A program made the translations under genes and the position numbers. This document shows, piece by piece, positions 22,141 to 22,666 of a DNA stretch of 22,666 nt. Below the pieces are notes generated by a model. It saw nothing but the letters and a program-made list of their open reading frames with translations. It was not told the DNA's origin and ran no database searches. Within the stretch, counting starts at the first letter, position 1. Each line of letters begins with the position of its first letter. The stretch is from NCBI GenBank assembly GCA_036897625.1, contig JAYMTA010000971.1, forward strand, positions 1 through 22,666. Direction: 5' to 3'. This DNA comes from Pelargonium cotyledonis. Lineage: Eukaryota; Streptophyta; Magnoliopsida; Geraniales; Geraniaceae.

Positions 22141-22666
22141 TCACCGATCTGTGTACGGAATTTTGAATCTCGTTAATTTTATAGCAGGTGCAACAGATAA
22201 TGCTAAATTGCTAATCAGTGAGGTCATGTGATCAGCACGTGATATGCATGTTCAATGGGCCGAAGTCCAAACTAGACCATTGGGCTTCTCATATCAAACA
22301 GGGTACATAGATATCCTAATATCCATCCCTTGAGTAGCCCAATAAGCTTCCTTTTTACTATAATTATTAGAGGTGATAATCTAGATTGACGGCTTAATTC
22401 TAGTTAAGTTTTTTCGAGTTCGGGCTATGTGGACAAAATCAAAATGTGTTGGGTTGTCTTATCCAACATGCAAATCTTTTCAGACAAACTCGACCTGAAA
22501 ATGGTGGATTTGTTTCAATAATTCATGTTCCAACACATGAGCGATTAAAACATTTGTGTTCTAACATACACAACGTCTCCAACACACTTGGTGCTTGCTT
22601 GGTAAAAATTCTTGCAGCTGGAAGTTGGCGACACGTCAGCAAAACTTCCAGCCATCTGATCTGCTG
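22141..22666. other. Right-edge intergenic DNA
   Basis: GGGCC/GGGCTT motifs around 22257-22290 (ATGGGCCGAAG and ATTGGGCTTC) could be site II-like promoter elements of a transcript running left, or echo the 10.5 kb array. The remainder is AT-rich with AACACA-type motifs. No gene is called. Confidence 0.35.
22617..22652. repeat. 10-bp inverted repeat at right edge
   Basis: GCTGGAAGTT (22617-22626) and its exact complement AACTTCCAGC (22643-22652) flank 16 bases containing ACACGTCAGC. It may be a small hairpin or a piece of an element continuing out of the window. Confidence 0.5.

Overview
The window is nuclear DNA of a flowering plant, most likely a eudicot. The evidence is AT-rich intergenic and intronic DNA, GT-AG introns of about 90 to 1400 bases, and four multi-exon genes whose reconstructed proteins match plant families I recognise. 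Every exon junction given below keeps the reading frame when worked out by hand. I cannot name the species.

Layout from left to right: (1) a minus-strand gene at 758-4696 for a class III acyl-CoA-binding protein (ACBP3 type), with a very large first exon carrying about ten tandem copies of an acidic, cysteine-bearing unit of about 48 residues; (2) a 593-base head-to-head promoter interval; (3) a plus-strand nine-exon gene at 5290-9978 for a 12-TM major-facilitator protein of the molybdate-anion transporter (MFSD5/MOT2-like) family; (4) a tandem array with a period of about 91 bases, rich in TGGGCC/GGCCCA, at about 10488-11357, between two convergent genes; (5) a minus-strand eight-exon gene at 11575-15406 for a membrane-anchored prolyl 4-hydroxylase (P4H9-like), with a Stowaway-type MITE in one intron; (6) about 2.5 kb of AT-rich intergenic DNA with a diverged duplication; (7) a plus-strand seven-exon gene at 17959-20858 for the chloroplast DUF1230/Ycf36-type protein CGLD27, with a perfect hairpin just before its start codon; (8) a right flank with no recognised gene, but with a GC-richer block carrying a 100-codon minus-strand open frame without a Met.

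The four genes belong to unrelated processes: acyl-CoA/lipid handling, anion transport, hydroxyproline formation in secreted proteins, and a chloroplast membrane protein linked to iron nutrition. They are not a functional cluster. I see no new multi-gene system. The most unusual items are the expanded repeat region of the ACBP, the GGCCCA-rich array, and the hairpin beside the CGLD27 start codon. No tRNA, rRNA, CRISPR array or virus-derived element was recognised.
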